Shown here in pieces: positions 49,945-59,700 of a stretch of 64,000 nucleotides of DNA. Position numbers and translations under genes: made by a program. This DNA is from Paludibacteraceae bacterium (GTDB lineage: Bacteria; Bacteroidota; Bacteroidia; Bacteroidales; Paludibacteraceae), in the NCBI GenBank assembly GCA_017527905.1, contig JAFXPK010000041.1:37153-101152 (forward strand), in the 5' to 3' direction. Below the pieces are notes generated by a model. The model was not told the origin of the DNA. It was given only the letters and a program-made list of their open reading frames with translations, and did no database searches. Within the stretch, counting starts at the first letter, position 1. Every line of letters starts with the position of its first letter.

Positions 49945-50430
49945 ATGGCAACCGTCTTTCTCGGACTCGGCACCAACATCGGAAACAAAAAGAAGAACAT
50001 CACGGATGCGACGATCATCATCGGATCCGTGATGGGCGAGATACGTGCGTTGTCTTCCCTATACGAGACGGAGCCATGGGGCTTTGAGTCCCCCAACACC
50101 TTCCTGAACGCCGTCATCCAAATAGAGACGGAGATAGAGCCCCAGAAATGCCTGGACATCGCCAAGGCCATCGAGCGTGAAATGGGAAGGGTACACACCA
50201 AGGAGGGGTACGAAGACCGGATCATCGACGTCGACATCCTCTTCTACGACGACATTATCCACAAAGGCGAAAAACTGACTATTCCACATCCTCTCATCGA
50301 GCAAAGGGACTTTGTTTTACGTCCCATGGCGGAGATCGCACCCGAATTCAAACACCCCGTTTTAGGGGAGACCATGGAAAAATTACTGCAAAAATTAGAC
50401 GAAAAATCGGGAAAAAGTTTGGATGTGTGA
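49945..50430 (+). CDS. folK: 6-hydroxymethyl-7,8-dihydropterin pyrophosphokinase
   Basis: 161 residues. HPPK transfers pyrophosphate from ATP to the pterin, the step before dihydropteroate synthase (folP, at 14963). The motifs are VFLGLGTNIGNKKKNI (near 4), YETEPWGFESPNTFLNAVIQIET (near 37) and YEDRIIDVDILFYDD with IPHPLIEQRDFVLRPM (near 93-125). The Asp pair binding magnesium is present. Cotranscription with purE is likely from the 14-base gap. Confidence 0.95.
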   Translation: MATVFLGLGTNIGNKKKNITDATIIIGSVMGEIRALSSLYETEPWGFESPNTFLNAVIQIETEIEPQKCLDIAKAIEREMGRVHTKEGYEDRIIDVDILFYDDIIHKGEKLTIPHPLIEQRDFVLRPMAEIAPEFKHPVLGETMEKLLQKLDEKSGKSLDV

Positions 50431-50613
50431 AAATTTATATATTTTTGTGGCAGAAGATTTTCGATTAAAAAAACGAGTGATTCGTAGCATTTTAGGTTTA
50501 ATTCATTGAAATGCAGCACTTTTAAGGTACTGTGAATTGAAAAGGGATGGATTTGTGAAAAAAAAATCCTATTATTTGAATTTTAATTCACAGAGATATG
50601 TAGTTTTCATGAA

Positions 50614-50621
50614 TACTTTTG
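50614..50621 (+). promoter_or_regulatory. Candidate -7 box for the GH43-CE1 pair
   Basis: TACTTTTG fits TAnnTTTG, 60 bases before the GH43 ATG; there is no TTTG at the expected -33 distance, which would be consistent with an activator-dependent promoter. Confidence 0.4.
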
Positions 50622-50681
50622 CACCGATGACAAGTGTGTCATCCGAGAAAAAAGGAGAACAGAAATTTAAAACCATACGTC

Positions 50682-53141
50682 ATGAAGAACACATTTCAAA
50701 ACTTACTCGGCAAAGGTATTGTGGCATGTGCTTGTGTAGCCATGTCTGCCAATATATTTGCCCAAAACGCAAACCCTGAGAGCTATTTCAGCGGGGTGCG
50801 CGCAGCATCCGGATATAAACCACAATCCGACCATAACCCGTTGATGACGCAACGATATGGTGCGGACCCATATGCGATGGTTTATGATGATGAGGTATTC
50901 ATCTACATGACCAGCGATAACTTCAAATACAGCGGCAACAGCATCGTGACAAACTCATACGAACAGATCCATACGATTAACTGTATCTCCTCCAAGGATA
51001 TGGTCAACTGGACCGACCATGGTGTCATGGCTGTCGCCGGAAGCTCGGGCGCCGCCAGATGGGCAAACTGTTCATGGGCGCCTACCGCCATGCACGCCAC
51101 AGTAAATGGGAAGGAGAAATTCTTCCTCTACTTCGCCAACAACGGTAGCGGTATCGGTGTTGTCACCAGCGACACACCATATGGGCCTTGGACGGATCCT
51201 ATCGGAGCCGAACTTGTCTCCAGCCGTACGCCGACCTGCAATACGGTGACATGGCTCTTCGACCCGGCTGTCCTCATGGACGATAACGGAATCGCCTACC
51301 TCTACTTCGGTGGAGGAGTGCCTAAAGGTAAGGAATCAGACCCGGGGACCGCACGTGTCGTGAAATTGGGCTCGAACTACACCAGCTTGGATGGAAGCCC
51401 CAAAGCCATCAATCCACCTTACCTCTTCGAGGATGCCGGTGCGAACAAGGTGGGCGACACCTACGTGTACAGCTACTGCTCCAACTGGGACTGTACGGGC
51501 AACCCTATGAGCAATGCGCAAATTTGCTACATGACAAGCAAGGATCCGATGGGACCATTCACCTACAAAGGAATGTTCCTGCCAAACCATAGCGAGTTCT
51601 TCCAAGGCAGTGGAGGAAACAACCACCACGCCGCCTTCAAATTCAAGGACAAGTGGTATATTGCCTACCACGCATTGCTCCTCCAAATGAAGGATTCAAG
51701 GCTAGGCGGACAGGACCTCGGCTACCGCTCCACCAACATCGATTACCTTTCGGTGGATGAGAGTACCGCGACCTTCAACAAGGCGAAGGGAACCCGCTCC
51801 GGCGTGGATCAGATCCAGTATGTGAACCCATTCGACAAGGTAGAGGCCGAAACGATGGCCTGGATGGCCGGAATCGACACGAAGAACGGTGGATCCAATA
51901 TGTTGGTGACCACGGGCGCGGCAGGAAACTGGACAGGAGTGGCCGGTGTGGACTTCGGCGAGGGCGCAAGCATCATCTCAGCTTACGTGTCCTCCAAGAA
52001 AGAGGGTGCCATCAAGATCTGCAAAGGGAAAGTGGACGGAGATGTAATCGGTTATATTTCAGTTCCTAACACCAACGGACAACTGCGAGAGGTGACCGCG
52101 ACACTCACGAAAGCGATTTCGGGCGTCTCCGACATCTTCTTCATCTATTCAGGCGACTTCGAGTTCGACTATTGGATGTGCAAGAAGGCTGACGTCTCCA
52201 TCATCGCTTCGGAGAATAGCGTAGAGGCTCCAGCCACCATCTCACTGACCGTCAAGACATCAGAGGAAGGAATCACAAAGACCGACTACTACTTAGGCGA
52301 AGAGCTGGTCGGCAGCGCGACAGAGGCTCCTTACACCTTCGAGTACGAGATCCCGGAGCCTGGAAAGTATGAGTTCCACGCTATCCTGACCAACAACGCA
52401 GGCAAGACATTCGAGTCGCCTACAGTGACAATCAGCGCACGCTTGGCGCAGGGCCCTTACGAGGGCATCGCCCAAGAATTGCCTGGAAAAGTGGAGGCGG
52501 AGCGTTACGATGTCGGTGGTGCAGGCTATGCCTACGAAGACAATGACGCCGAGAACCAGGGTGCCGAGAGCAGTGACTTCAGAACGGACGAGGGCGTCGA
52601 CATCGACAGCAACGGTGAAGGCGGCTACGTGTTGGGTTGGACGGCTAAGGGCGAATGGATAGAATATACCGTCAACGTCAAATACACCGACACCTACACA
52701 TGGGCGGCGAAGGTAGCCTCAGGCGCGAGCGGTTCCGCATTCAACATGAGCATGGACGGGAAGGACATCGCCGGCGGAACCATCAAAGTGCCGCAAGGGG
52801 AAGATTGGAAGACCTACTCACTTGTGGAGGGTACCACCACTCAATTGGAAGAGGGAAAGCATATCCTGAAGATTGAGATAGAAGGAGACTACGCCAACAT
52901 CGACTACATCGAGTTCAAGGCAGTCAACGAGCATGACGAGACGGGCATCTTCTTCGTAAACAATAACACCGTGGAGAGCGGTGTGTATGAGATATTCTCG
53001 ATGCAAGGAACATTGATGGGTGTCATAAACATCTCCGGGACAAGCATCGAGGAAGGACTCAGGGCATACAACTTCGCGAAGGGCTCCTACATAGCCCAAA
53101 AGAAAGGAGGTATGCGATCCGAAGTGATCATTCTTAAATAA
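50682..53141 (+). CDS. T9SS-secreted GH43 arabinoxylan-degrading enzyme with CBM6 modules
   Basis: 819 residues from ATG 50682, where the signal peptide (to about 28, SANIFAQ) begins. A five-bladed GH43 domain (about 35-375) has RYGADPYAMVYDDEVFIYMTSD (base Asp), DPAVLMDDNGIAYLYFGGG and HSEFFQGSGGNNHH (acid Glu). A CBM6-like module (about 385-500), an Ig-like module (about 505-585), a second CBM6-like module (about 600-740) and a T9SS C-terminal sorting domain (about 755-819, ending EVIILK) follow. The likely substrate is arabinoxylan or xylo-oligosaccharide, inferred from GH43 plus CBM6. It is 19 bases upstream of the CE1 gene. Confidence 0.9.
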   Translation: MKNTFQNLLGKGIVACACVAMSANIFAQNANPESYFSGVRAASGYKPQSDHNPLMTQRYGADPYAMVYDDEVFIYMTSDNFKYSGNSIVTNSYEQIHTINCISSKDMVNWTDHGVMAVAGSSGAARWANCSWAPTAMHATVNGKEKFFLYFANNGSGIGVVTSDTPYGPWTDPIGAELVSSRTPTCNTVTWLFDPAVLMDDNGIAYLYFGGGVPKGKESDPGTARVVKLGSNYTSLDGSPKAINPPYLFEDAGANKVGDTYVYSYCSNWDCTGNPMSNAQICYMTSKDPMGPFTYKGMFLPNHSEFFQGSGGNNHHAAFKFKDKWYIAYHALLLQMKDSRLGGQDLGYRSTNIDYLSVDESTATFNKAKGTRSGVDQIQYVNPFDKVEAETMAWMAGIDTKNGGSNMLVTTGAAGNWTGVAGVDFGEGASIISAYVSSKKEGAIKICKGKVDGDVIGYISVPNTNGQLREVTATLTKAISGVSDIFFIYSGDFEFDYWMCKKADVSIIASENSVEAPATISLTVKTSEEGITKTDYYLGEELVGSATEAPYTFEYEIPEPGKYEFHAILTNNAGKTFESPTVTISARLAQGPYEGIAQELPGKVEAERYDVGGAGYAYEDNDAENQGAESSDFRTDEGVDIDSNGEGGYVLGWTAKGEWIEYTVNVKYTDTYTWAAKVASGASGSAFNMSMDGKDIAGGTIKVPQGEDWKTYSLVEGTTTQLEEGKHILKIEIEGDYANIDYIEFKAVNEHDETGIFFVNNNTVESGVYEIFSMQGTLMGVINISGTSIEEGLRAYNFAKGSYIAQKKGGMRSEVIILK

Positions 53142-53160
53142 CCCAAATATACATTTTATC

Positions 53161-54924
53161 ATGAAAAGAACATTTATTTTTTTAGTCGCGGCACTCTTTA
53201 GCGTGGTTGCTATGGCCGCAAAATTCAATGGTATGAAAACCATTCAGACAGGAGGGAAGAGTCGACAATATTTCCTCTATGTACCGGATTGTCTCACGGA
53301 CAACCGTCCGCTGATCATTTCATGCCACGGAATGAACTGTGATTACGCAGGTCAAAAAAATGATACCCAATGGCCGAATTTAGCTGACACAGCCAATTTC
53401 GTAGTGGTTTATCCAGTGGGAATCGCAGGTACCGCATGGGGACAATCATTCCAAACGGGTTGGGACCTCGACGGCATGACCGACGTGAACTTCATGTTGG
53501 ACATCATCTCAGAGATTAAACAAAACTACAACATTGACGAAACGCGCGTCTACATGTCAGGTTTCTCGTTGGGTGGTGCATTTACTTACTACATGCTCAA
53601 CAAGGCTGCCGACAAAATTGCCGCTTTCGGACCAATCTCCGGGTACAATTTGATGGGTGCCAATACATCAAGTTCTCGTCCTGTGCCGATTTGTGAAGTT
53701 CACGGAACGGCTGACAACATCATGAGTTACAGCGGTATAAAGGACTACTTGAAAAAATTCGCGCAAGCGATGAAGTGCAACATGACGCCAGAAGAGACAA
53801 CAGGAAATGGTTACTCTAAGCTCCATTACAAGGACGGAGAATGCGACACTGAGGTAATCCTCTACTCTGTCAACGGACGTGGACATGAACCATCCAACAA
53901 TGGATTCCACACCTCTAATGCATTGTGGGCCTTCTTCAAACAGTACTCAACCGCCTGCGGTAAATATTCCGCTACAGGTGTTTCCCTCTCCCTCTCACCA
54001 AGCATCGGTGAGGCTCCTGCGACTGTCACGTTGACCGCCAAGGCTACGTTGCCGGAAGGCACGAACGTACAGTCCATCGCATTCTACCAAGGGAAAGAAC
54101 TGATCGAGACCGTAACCGGCGAACCATTCGAGGTGAGCGTCGAGGGCTTGGAGATCGGCAAGTACGAGTTCAGCGCTGTCATGACGGACAACAAGGGCAA
54201 AACCTATAATTCAGCCAAGAAAAACTTCGAGGTGAAGGCTCCACAGTCTCCATACAAGGGAATCGCTAGCGTATTGCCTGGCGCCGTGGAGATGGAGAAC
54301 TACGACGAGGGTGGCGAAGGAATGGCCTACTCGGACAGCGACGACAAAAACGAGGGTAAAGCCTACCGTACGAACGAAGGCGTGGACATCGAGGAATTCG
54401 AGACCGGAAAATTTGCCATCGGATGGACGAAAGCCGGCGAGTGGTTGGAGTACACGTTGGAAGTGAAGTACGACGACGAGTACAATTGGACCGCTTATGC
54501 AGCTTCCGGTAGCGACGGTTCTTCCTTCAAGCTCTACATCGACGACAAGGCTATCTCTGAGGCTGTCAGCGTCAAGAACTCAGGCGACTGGAAGACATTC
54601 AGGGAGTACACCGGAAAGACTGGCGAACTCGAGAAAGGCAAGCACATCCTCAAGGTGTCAATCGAGGCTGACTATGTCAACATCGACAAGGTTGAGTTCA
54701 AGGCTGTCAACGACCACCCTAACGTAGGTGTGGAAAACACCCTTTCCCTCAACGAGGAACAGGAGTATGAGATCTACACGCTACAGGGCATCTTCGTAAC
54801 CAACGTAACAGCAACAGAGTACGAGCTCGAAAGCGCAATGAAGGGCAAAGGCCTCAACATAGGCACTTACCTCGCAAAACCTAAACAAGGCGGAAACGCC
54901 AAAATAATCGCTCTGAAAAAATAA
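53161..54924 (+). CDS. T9SS-secreted CE1-type esterase with CBM6 module
   Basis: 587 residues. A signal peptide (about 1-19) precedes a CE1/PHB-depolymerase-like alpha/beta hydrolase (about 20-265). Its catalytic Ser is in YMSGFSLGGA (near 140), the Asp in CEVHGTADNIMSY (near 180) and the His in NGRGHEPS (near 240). Then come an Ig-like module (about 275-360), a CBM6-like module (about 370-510) and a T9SS sorting domain (about 520-587). CE1 members include feruloyl and acetyl xylan esterases; linkage to the GH43 gene supports action on decorated xylan. The last 230 residues resemble the GH43 protein's modules. A strong terminator follows. Confidence 0.9.
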   Translation: MKRTFIFLVAALFSVVAMAAKFNGMKTIQTGGKSRQYFLYVPDCLTDNRPLIISCHGMNCDYAGQKNDTQWPNLADTANFVVVYPVGIAGTAWGQSFQTGWDLDGMTDVNFMLDIISEIKQNYNIDETRVYMSGFSLGGAFTYYMLNKAADKIAAFGPISGYNLMGANTSSSRPVPICEVHGTADNIMSYSGIKDYLKKFAQAMKCNMTPEETTGNGYSKLHYKDGECDTEVILYSVNGRGHEPSNNGFHTSNALWAFFKQYSTACGKYSATGVSLSLSPSIGEAPATVTLTAKATLPEGTNVQSIAFYQGKELIETVTGEPFEVSVEGLEIGKYEFSAVMTDNKGKTYNSAKKNFEVKAPQSPYKGIASVLPGAVEMENYDEGGEGMAYSDSDDKNEGKAYRTNEGVDIEEFETGKFAIGWTKAGEWLEYTLEVKYDDEYNWTAYAASGSDGSSFKLYIDDKAISEAVSVKNSGDWKTFREYTGKTGELEKGKHILKVSIEADYVNIDKVEFKAVNDHPNVGVENTLSLNEEQEYEIYTLQGIFVTNVTATEYELESAMKGKGLNIGTYLAKPKQGGNAKIIALKK

Positions 54925-54947
54925 CACCCCTAATCGGGCAAATAAGC

Positions 54948-54987
54948 AAGTTGGCGGAGGAATTTTTCTTCCGCCAACTTTTTTTAT
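54948..54987 (+). terminator. Rho-independent terminator of the GH43-CE1 operon
   Basis: AAGTTGGCGGA (54948-54958) pairs perfectly with TCCGCCAACTT (54970-54980), followed by six more T residues. Confidence 0.93.
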
Positions 54988-54989
54988 GG

Positions 54990-55310
54990 GCTCCACTCCC
55001 CTTCGAGAAGAGTTCCCAATTGGTTCACCAGAAGAAAATATAGCCTGAAAAACAATTCCACAACCATACCGCATCCATTCTAGGCAACGACACGACATAA
55101 TCAGTATAACAACCTAACAATAAGTAAATTACAAAAATACAATCACACGATTCATTCACCTAATAATCGAATTTTTTTAGTTATTGATTGGATAATACCG
55201 AAGAAGTTTGGCGAGAGACCATACATTTGCGATGTTGTTTTCTAAGAGTAGAATGTATATAGGATTTCAAGTATTACAATTAATTAAACGAACTTTAAAT
55301 TTTTACTATC
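54990..55310. other. Intergenic region before the esterase gene
   Basis: About 320 bases without a gene. The second half is AT-rich. TACATTTG at 55222-55229 fits the -7 consensus, about 90 bases before the ATG; no -33 box is at the right distance. The long AT-rich leader may hold regulator binding sites, but none was identified. Confidence 0.45.
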
Positions 55311-56561
55311 ATGAAAAGGATTTTAATTTTAGCATTAAGTCTTTGTAGTATGAGCGCATTCGCCCAATGGGATTGGGGCGGCGGCGGTGGCTTCAACTTC
55401 GGTGGCGGCGGCTTCAACTTCGGTGGTGAAGGCAGCGGCAACTCCGGCAACATCGGCGACTATCAGAAGAAGGGCGACATCGATTATGTAGGAGATAACC
55501 ATGTCGGACACAAGATGGACGTTTATTTCCCGAAAGATGACGGAAAGGCAACCCACCCAGTACTTATCCATATCTACGGTAGTGCATGGGGAAGTAACAA
55601 CTCCAAAGGTTCCGCAGACTTGGGTACTGTAGGTACAGCAGCTTTGGGAGCAGGATACATCCTCGTGACTCCTAACCACAGAACATACAATGATGCGCTT
55701 TACCCTGCACAAATCAACGATATCAAGGCGGTTGTCCGCTACTTGCGCGGTAACGCACAAGAGTTGGGCGTAGACACCTCCTTCATCGCAGTGTCCGGTT
55801 TCTCTTCAGGAGGTCACTTGGCATCCTTGATGGGTGTGACCAGAAACGTGGAGGACAACTACACCTATGGTTCCGCCACGATGAACATCGAAGGCAATCT
55901 CGGTAGATATACCGAGGAGAGCAGCTGGGTGGATGCAGTATGCGACTGGTCTGGTCCGGTGGATTGCCGAGACAAAGGTTGCGGAAACCCTATCCAAATG
56001 TCACCAGAGAACGACATGGTAGGTGGATGCAACGACCAACAATGTCCAGACAAGCACGCCCTGCTTGGCGCAAACACCTTCATTGACGAAACAGACGCAC
56101 CTGTATTCGTGGCGCATGGTTCATCCGACAACATCGTTCCACAATGTGAGGGTAAGAAATTCTATGACAACCTCGTCGCAAAAAACGTACAAGACTGTGA
56201 ATACCACCCTCACGGAGGTGGCCACGGTGTGGAAGGCAGTTTGACTGGCGAAATGATCACTTTCCTCAACAAGATCAAAGAGAAAAAGGCAGCCTCTATA
56301 GCTGCTCACATGACAGATCCAGGAGAAGAATCTTTGTTGAACGACATCCTCTCGCTGAACAACAGCATCTGCGTGGACAACGACAGATTGTACTTGTGCA
56401 ACGAAAGCGCTGAGGCTACTGAATTCAACTTGAGCGACGTGTCAGGAAAGATTCTCATGATTGGCACTTTGGACAGCAAGGGCGTAGATATTTCTTCACT
56501 GAATCAAGGTGTCTACCTCGTTAGAACAAACAACGGTGGTAGCTTCAAATTCATCAAATAA
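55311..56561 (+). CDS. T9SS-secreted alpha/beta hydrolase (acetyl esterase-like) with glycine-rich N-terminal linker
   Basis: 416 residues. A signal peptide ends near SAFAQ (about 18). It is followed by a Gly-rich linker with a tandem GGGGFNFGG repeat (about 21-45). The alpha/beta hydrolase domain (about 55-330) carries the nucleophile motif GFSSGGH (near 165), the Asp in VAHGSSDNIVP (near 268) and the His in GGGHGV (near 302). The expected HGG oxyanion motif is replaced by IHIYGSAWG (near 88). A Cys-rich segment (CDWSGPVDCRDKGC, near 205) is also unusual. A T9SS sorting domain ends the protein (about 345-416, SFKFIK). The family includes carbohydrate acetyl and feruloyl esterases. Confidence 0.85.
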   Translation: MKRILILALSLCSMSAFAQWDWGGGGGFNFGGGGFNFGGEGSGNSGNIGDYQKKGDIDYVGDNHVGHKMDVYFPKDDGKATHPVLIHIYGSAWGSNNSKGSADLGTVGTAALGAGYILVTPNHRTYNDALYPAQINDIKAVVRYLRGNAQELGVDTSFIAVSGFSSGGHLASLMGVTRNVEDNYTYGSATMNIEGNLGRYTEESSWVDAVCDWSGPVDCRDKGCGNPIQMSPENDMVGGCNDQQCPDKHALLGANTFIDETDAPVFVAHGSSDNIVPQCEGKKFYDNLVAKNVQDCEYHPHGGGHGVEGSLTGEMITFLNKIKEKKAASIAAHMTDPGEESLLNDILSLNNSICVDNDRLYLCNESAEATEFNLSDVSGKILMIGTLDSKGVDISSLNQGVYLVRTNNGGSFKFIK

Positions 56562-56597
56562 GGGGTCATTTTTCATCTTTATTTGCTTATAGTGGTG

Positions 56598-56636
56598 GAC
56601 AAGGGCACGGACAATATCTGTGCCTTTGTCATTTTC
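56598..56636 (+). terminator. Probable esterase gene terminator
   Basis: GACAAGGGCACGGA pairs with TCTGTGCCTTTGTC (one wobble and one mismatch) around a short loop, followed by ATTTTC. The T tract is poor. Confidence 0.6.
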
Positions 56637-56709
56637 ACATAGCCGGATCCCGGACGGGGCAATTACCTAAGGAAGCCCATCGCACGAGATTTAATGCCAA
56701 CACAATTCC

Positions 56710-56738
56710 TTTGTTTTTCAAAAAATAAATTATATTTA
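56710..56738 (+). promoter_or_regulatory. Possible HTCS promoter
   Basis: TTTG (56710-56713), 17 bases, then TATATTTA (56731-56738), which lacks the final G of the consensus. About 27 bases before the HTCS ATG. Confidence 0.4.
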
Positions 56739-56764
56739 CATTATCGATTTCTAACCGACACACA

Positions 56765-59700
56765 ATGAGGAAGGGCACTCTTATATTTCTGCTTTTGGTG
56801 TTCTGCGGCATCATCCAGGCCGAAGAGATGAAGGAGTATGCCCGTTTCAAACACTTCACCACGAAGGATGGTCTGGCATCCAACAGGGTGTTCAACCTCA
56901 CGCAAGACTCCACAGGATTCGTCTGGATCGCCACAGACTTCGGATTGGAACGGTTCGACGGAATCAACTTCAAACACCACCAGAAAAAAGACTACCCCAA
57001 CCTACACCGCAATGACATCATGTACGTCGGGCACATCGGCCACGACCGAATCATGGTAGGCGGATTTAGCGGCGTGTTCCAGGAATACGATAGAAAAAAA
57101 GACGATTTCATCGACAGAATGCCCACCGAATTGGACAGTATCGGCTACACGCAGGTCCGGGCGGTCTACATCTCCGAAACGGGCGAACAATACCTGCAGA
57201 CCAACGGGGGCATTTACCACTACGACAAGGCTACCGACGCATTCAACTCCCGGTTCCCAGCTTTCGACGCACTGAAGATAGACTTCGTCAACACAATGTA
57301 CGTCGACCAACGAAACCGATTCTGGGTCGGCTCCATCAACAAGCTCCACGTCATCGACGAACAAGGGAAAGTTGTCCATTGCTTCGACATAGAACATGAC
57401 GGCTGCGGATACGTATCAGGCATCATCCCCCTAGGAGGGGGCAAAGTGGTCGTCACCTTCCTGAACAATGAGTTATGGATCATAGACACCACCACGGAAG
57501 AGGTGGGTAAGGTACAACGGATAGCCATCCCCTTCCATAGCGTCATGAAGATGATCCGAACGGACGACGGACGGTACTGGTTCGCCACGGACGGTGACGG
57601 ACTTTGGTACACCGACGACCCAATCTCCCCCAACGCACATTTCAAGAACCTTATCCCCTACGGCGAGGCGCAGAATGAAATCAAAAAAATCTACGGATTG
57701 GCCAAGGGCAATAACGGGGAGATATGGATCGGCACACAAAACTCAGGCATCTGGTCCTACAGCAAGAAGAGCGAAGATGGGGTCACCTTCTCGGGGGACA
57801 TTGGCTTCCCGACAGAGGTCTGCTCCTCCTTCCAAGAGGACAAGGACGGCACCATCATCGTAGGAACGGACGGTGACGGTATCTATACGCTCTCCGGTGA
57901 TATGCAGGAGATCAAACACTATGATTTGCCCAACAACAATGTCACAGGCGTATACGCTGGCGACGGAAAGATCATCGCCGCCACATGGGGCGCGGGACTG
58001 CTCGAATTCGACCCGAGGGACGGCTCCGCCCACTCCATGGCGCTCGACGGCATCACAAACCCTATTCGAATGTTTTTCAGCGTCGGACGAACCCCGAACG
58101 GTGTGTTGTGGGCCTGCACCGCCAACGACGACCTCTACCTGAAACATGACAAATGGAGCAAACTATGCCTGCACGACGACTCGTTCCCTTCCATCGTCAG
58201 CAAATGGATCGCCAAGGTGATTCCGGGGAAGGACTCCTCCTTATGGGTGCTCTCCACCAACATGCTATGGTATGTCGAGGGGAACACAACCCACGCCATC
58301 TATCCGGAACTCTTCATGAACAAATCTCACGACCCGCTCGTCATTTTCGATGCCGTGTGCGACCGAGAGGGTAACCTCTTCGCCACCAGCAACCATGGCA
58401 TCTACAAATACAGCAGCGACGGGAAAGAGGTGACAAGGCTGGATTTCCTGCCCAACTATTTTTACCGAATCATCATCCAAGACCTGACGGGCAGGTTCTG
58501 GGCGGCCTCCTTCGACGGAATTATCTCCTTCGACTGCGAGAAAAAAGAATACAGTCACCTGCAAGGAGACTACAACGACATCGCCCAATCCTTCTTCTAC
58601 ATCAAAGCAGGTTTCAGAGACTCCAAAGGGAGGATATATTTCGGCACCAACGGAGGCTTCTACACCTTCGACCCCGCCCATATCGTCCCGGACACGGCCA
58701 TCAGCCATATGGGATTCTCCGAACTCTATGTCTCTAGGAAAAAAATCGCTCCCGGCACATCTGTCCTGGAGGCCGGCAACATCGCCCACATAAAGGAACT
58801 GACACTCAAACATGGCGGGACGGACATCACCATCGCCGTGGACGTCATCGACCATGCGAAGTCGAACAAGGTGAAGCTCCGCTATCGACTGAAAGGCATG
58901 CAGGAGGACTGGATCGAGATGGACAACACAAGGCATATCAACTTCAACCACATCCCTACAGGCGATTATATACTGGAAGTGGAAGCCTTCCGCCCTTACA
59001 TAGAATGCCCCGGCAGGAAAATATCCATGAAAATTCAAGTGCTCCCGCCTTGGTGGTCCACCTGGTGGTTCCGCCTACTCATGACCCTCCTCGTCTTCTC
59101 CATCATCCTCCTCATCTTCAGAAGGAGAATGCGCAAGATGGAGGAGGAACAAATCATACTCCAGAAGAAAGTGGACGAACGGACCACCGAACTCAAGCAG
59201 GCGTTACAGGACAAAGACCGCCTGATCTCCGTCATCGCCCACGACCTGAAAAACCCTATGTTCGCCATCGTGGGTGCCCTCGAGACGTGGATGGGGAAAG
59301 AGAAACAAATGAGCGACACGGACAAGCGGAACCTCATAGGAGAGACTTACCAGTCCTCTGTGACGCTGCAACGAGAGATGCTGAAACTACTCGATTGGGC
59401 GAAGTCCAAGCGAGACGAAATCATTTGCCACCCGAGCGACATCGACCTCAAGTTCGTCACCAACAACGTCATCCTTCTTCTCAAAGGAATGATGGAGGAC
59501 AAAAAGATAACCCTGGAGCAACACTTCAAGCTGAGCCACTATGCGTTCGCGGACTCGAGGATGATGGGCACCGCCATACGCAACCTGCTGAGCAACGCCA
59601 TCAAATTCACCCCAAGGGAAGGCACCATACGCATCCATGGTTGGCAGGAAGGAGAGAAGTCGTTCATCGAGGTATCCGACTCAGGCATAGGCATGAGCGA

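Noticed and set aside
58265..59038. 257-residue open frame antisense to the HTCS gene
   Set aside because: No domain signal and opposite a well-supported sensor domain; a codon-bias shadow.
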